In this document: piece by piece, positions 31,976 to 33,458 of the stretch | How positions within the stretch are numbered: position 1 is the stretch's first letter | Layout of the letters: each line of letters begins with the position of its first letter | Source: Nocardia sp. CY41 | Lineage (GTDB): Bacteria; Actinomycetota; Actinomycetes; Mycobacteriales; Mycobacteriaceae | Assembly: GCF_009829325.1 (NCBI RefSeq) | Contig: NZ_VUOS01000042.1 | Span: 1-33,458, forward strand | Direction of reading: 5' to 3' | DNA length: 33,458 bases | Made by a program: the position numbers and the translations under genes | The notes under the pieces: model-generated | Told to the model about the DNA's origin: nothing | Seen by the model: only the letters and a program-made list of their open reading frames with translations | The model's database searches: none

Positions 31976-32350
31976 CTACGGCTGACCGTCCCGGACTTCA
32001 AGTCGGAACACCGCAGGCAACGCATCCTGACCCTCTATACGGCACTGGAAGGCATACCAGCCCAGTCCCGCATTGGTCGGGAACCCGAACGGCATCATTG
32101 CGAACATCCCGCGGTCTGGAATCGACATATCGCCGCGAAGAATGTCCCGTTCCAGACCATCCGGACCGATCATCCGGATAACCAACTCGTACACCCGCCC
32201 GACGTCGTCCGGGCCAGTATCAAGCAGCAGCACTAGATTCGCCGGCGGCAGCGGCAAGCTCGTCCACGCCCATGCACCACCGAAGACGTTCAACTTGCCA
32301 TCGTCGCGCATCTCTGCGCGATCAGCGAGGAACGCACCAGTGATGACCAT
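31976..32350 (-). CDS. DUF6941-like protein
   Basis: The 124-residue product resembles the DUF6941 family: it starts MVITGAFLADRAEMRDDGKLNVFGGAWAW, with later LVLLLDTGPDDVGRVYELVIRMIGPDG and a C-terminal beta-rich part ending LPAVFRLEVRDG. The pattern suggests a beta-sandwich. The function is unknown. AAAGGAGG nine bases before ATG 32350 is a strong ribosome site. It is the only leftward gene in this part of the element, so it may be expressed independently from the integrated state. Confidence 0.7.
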   Translation of the reverse strand: MVITGAFLADRAEMRDDGKLNVFGGAWAWTSLPLPPANLVLLLDTGPDDVGRVYELVIRMIGPDGLERDILRGDMSIPDRGMFAMMPFGFPTNAGLGWYAFQCRIEGQDALPAVFRLEVRDGQP

Positions 32351-32415
32351 CGGGGATCGCCTCCTTTGCTTGGTCCGCCCAGCCTACGCGTCACACCCGG
32401 CAACAGAGGAGCGTC

Positions 32416-32778
32416 ATGCCCGAACTCGCCCAACACCTCACCCTCGACCTCGCCAAGAAAAAGCTGTACATCGACGGCATCGACTTCCCCTGGTACATCA
32501 GCGGAGACGGGCTGACCATCAACAACCTTCCCCCTTCGGTCTACATGCCCTCCGTGACGCTCACCTTCTACCCGAGGGACGTCAAGATGGACTGGGCGAA
32601 CAAGAAGCTGTGGGTCGACGGACAGGAATTCCCCTGGCTGATCAGCGAGGAGGGGCCGATCGTCGAGAACATCGATACGCCCGATGCACTCCCCAGCGTG
32701 ACCCTCACATTCTTCGTGCGCAACGTCGAGGTCATCCCCAAGAACAACCCGGAGCAGGCCATTGAGCACGCCGCATGA
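32416..32778 (+). CDS. Hypothetical protein with 48-residue internal duplication
   Basis: The 120-residue product consists of two copies of one unit in exact 48-residue register: KKLYIDG (15-21) matches KKLWVDG (63-69), FPWYIS (24-29) matches FPWLIS (72-77), and PSVTLTF occurs at 45-51 and 93-99. Each unit looks like a small beta-hairpin domain with aromatic residues. GAGGAG lies upstream of ATG 32416. The function is unknown; short tandem-domain proteins of this kind could be structural or dimer-mimicking. It is divergent from the DUF6941 gene. Confidence 0.75.
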   Translation: MPELAQHLTLDLAKKKLYIDGIDFPWYISGDGLTINNLPPSVYMPSVTLTFYPRDVKMDWANKKLWVDGQEFPWLISEEGPIVENIDTPDALPSVTLTFFVRNVEVIPKNNPEQAIEHAA

Positions 32779-33118
32779 CGACTACAAAGTTTTGACGCTC
32801 AATCTTTCCGAACACCAGCCAAAGCGGCCAACGCTCCGGCAGGTCTGGAAGCGCGAAACCCGGCTCGGCAAAACCCTCGCCGCAACCGTCATCGCCCTTG
32901 CCGCACTCGCCGCGGTCAACATCACCGCCTGGACCGTCAACGGAATCCTCGGCAGCGGCTTCGAATACGACAACATCCGCAGCAGCGTCGCCAGCATCAC
33001 ATTCGCGACCGCATTCATCGGCTACCTGTACTGGCGCCGATACGCCCTCCGACTCGAAACCGAAAGTCGTCCCGGTGCGCTACTCGGCCGGAACACGGTC
33101 GAACTGATGATCTTCTGA
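32762..33118 (+). CDS. Small membrane protein
   Basis: The 118-residue product has a basic N-terminal part (EHQPKRPTLRQVWKRETRLGK) and two hydrophobic helices (about 41-63, TLAATVIALAALAAVNITAWTV; and about 74-90, SVASITFATAFIGYLYW), with an exposed C-terminus. The likely start is TTG 32762, overlapping the upstream gene by 17 bp. It overlaps the next micro-ORF at TGATG. A holin-like, superinfection or envelope role is possible; nothing decides it. Confidence 0.65.
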   Translation: MSTPHDDYKVLTLNLSEHQPKRPTLRQVWKRETRLGKTLAATVIALAALAAVNITAWTVNGILGSGFEYDNIRSSVASITFATAFIGYLYWRRYALRLETESRPGALLGRNTVELMIF

Positions 33119-33207
33119 TGCGCAGCTGGATACAGGACCGCATCGACGCAATCACCCTGCGCGTCATCCAGGCGTTGATCCGCATAGCCCGAATCCACAT
33201 CCCCTGA
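33118..33207 (+). CDS. 29-residue amphipathic micro-ORF
   Basis: ATG overlaps the upstream stop (TGATG). The peptide alternates basic and aliphatic residues (IQDRIDAITLRVIQALIRIAR), a clear amphipathic helix with Arg on one face. Coupling and patterning support translation. The function is unknown. Confidence 0.45.
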   Translation: MRSWIQDRIDAITLRVIQALIRIARIHIP

Positions 33208-33222
33208 GTAGGACCACAAGCC

Positions 33223-33297
33223 ATGGACATCGACCTGGACACCATCGTCACCGTCATCCGCGTAATCCTCGCCCTGATCGAGCTGTTCGCCCGATGA
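33223..33297 (+). CDS. 24-residue hydrophobic micro-ORF
   Basis: The peptide MDIDLDTIVTVIRVILALIELFAR has an acidic start and one hydrophobic helix interrupted by Arg. It ends in an ATGA overlap with the next small frame. It resembles membrane-active phage or toxin micro-peptides in composition only. Confidence 0.4.
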   Translation: MDIDLDTIVTVIRVILALIELFAR

Positions 33298-33377
33298 GCC
33301 GCAAGAGCACAGCACCCACCCCGGTAGGCGTTGAGGTTCCCCCGCTTCCTTGGAGGGCTTTGAGCATGGTCCGATAG
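33294..33377 (+). CDS. 27-residue frame at the IS junction, possibly truncated
   Basis: It starts by ATGA overlap with the preceding micro-ORF (MSRKSTAPTPVGVEVPPLPW...). The last part probably lies in the left end of the IS3-type element, so this may be the 5' remnant of a longer gene. A candidate IS end beginning TGAGGTTCCCC is at 33331. Confidence 0.35.
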   Translation: MSRKSTAPTPVGVEVPPLPWRALSMVR

Positions 33378-33396
33378 GACCGGGAAGGAGCCCCGC

Positions 33397-33458
33397 GTGG
33401 CAGCACCGAAGAAATACCCGGACGAGCTGAAGGCACGAGCGGTCCGGCTGTATCTGGA
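33397..33458 (+). mobile_element. IS3-type transposase OrfA, N-terminal part
   Basis: GTG 33397 with GGGAAGGAG upstream starts MAAPKKYPDELKARAVRLYL, the typical beginning of IS3-family OrfA HTH proteins (xxYPDELKxRAVRL). It is cut by the window end. Whether the copy is intact, and how much of the host element lies beyond it, cannot be seen. Confidence 0.85.

Larger units (their letters stand above)
23358..33458. mobile_element. Integrated phage-like element at tRNA-Asn (left end, continues past window)
   Basis: The element starts at a partial tRNA-Asn and carries, in order, integrase, excisionase-like gene, repressor, rightward small HTH genes, an iteron-bearing initiator, a primase-helicase and small accessory genes. 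Genes are tightly packed with GTGA/ATGA overlaps. No virion or conjugation gene appears before the IS3 insertion at the right edge. It may be a prophage, a phage satellite or a replicating integrative element; the right end is outside the window. Confidence 0.8.

Overview
The window is high-GC DNA with actinobacterial features and most resembles Nocardia or a close mycolic-acid-containing relative. Supporting signs are an EphD-type hydrolase/SDR fusion, a WS/DGAT acyltransferase, an F420-dependent (Ddn-type) reductase, a Rv2002-like hydroxysteroid dehydrogenase, KstR-type operators, many GTG/TTG starts and tRNAs without an encoded CCA. The genus call is inference; I ran no search.

Left edge (1-1823): the end of an IS5-like transposase runs into a truncated HD-domain gene. 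Next come a tyrosine recombinase with an in-frame amber codon and a CAU-anticodon tRNA, which looks like the scar of an old tRNA-targeted island. Chromosomal lipid and stress block (1936-21888): a Ddn-like reductase, a 53-residue membrane protein too short for routine ORF calling, a quinone reductase, a His/Cys-rich membrane protein divergent from an HxxDxxWH protein, then a coupled operon of a ferritin-like diiron protein, a VanB-type reductase and EphD. WS/DGAT, an alpha/beta hydrolase and a 3-alpha,20-beta-hydroxysteroid dehydrogenase each carry a TNNAACNNGTTNNA dyad in their 5' region. After these come a YdcF-like protein, a secreted lipase, a CsbD-like protein, DUF6010, a LuxR-type HTH, an MFS exporter, an AI-2E permease coupled to a 77-residue protein, and an alpha/beta hydrolase with a TetR gene that share three matching operators.

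Scar zone (22003-23177): three unrelated gene fragments abut: an IS3-type transposase tail, a piece of an unknown helical protein with an internal stop, and a frameshifted GIY-YIG-type protein.

Integrated element (about 23358 to beyond the right edge): it begins at the 3' half of a tRNA-Asn. It contains an integrase, a shared terminator, an excisionase-like gene, a leaderless XRE repressor facing a rightward early operon of small HTH proteins, then a replication module. That module has an initiator whose own coding sequence holds five iterons at an exact 23-bp period next to an AT-richer tract (the layout of lambda O/ori), a linker protein and a Toprim-DnaB primase-helicase. Small accessory genes follow: zinc-ribbon, HTH, DUF6941, a 48-residue internal duplication, and a chain of membrane micro-ORFs. 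The right edge enters an IS3-type insertion sequence. No capsid, terminase, tail or conjugation gene is visible in these 10 kb, so the element may be a prophage whose late genes lie beyond the window, or a phage satellite or replicating integrative element.
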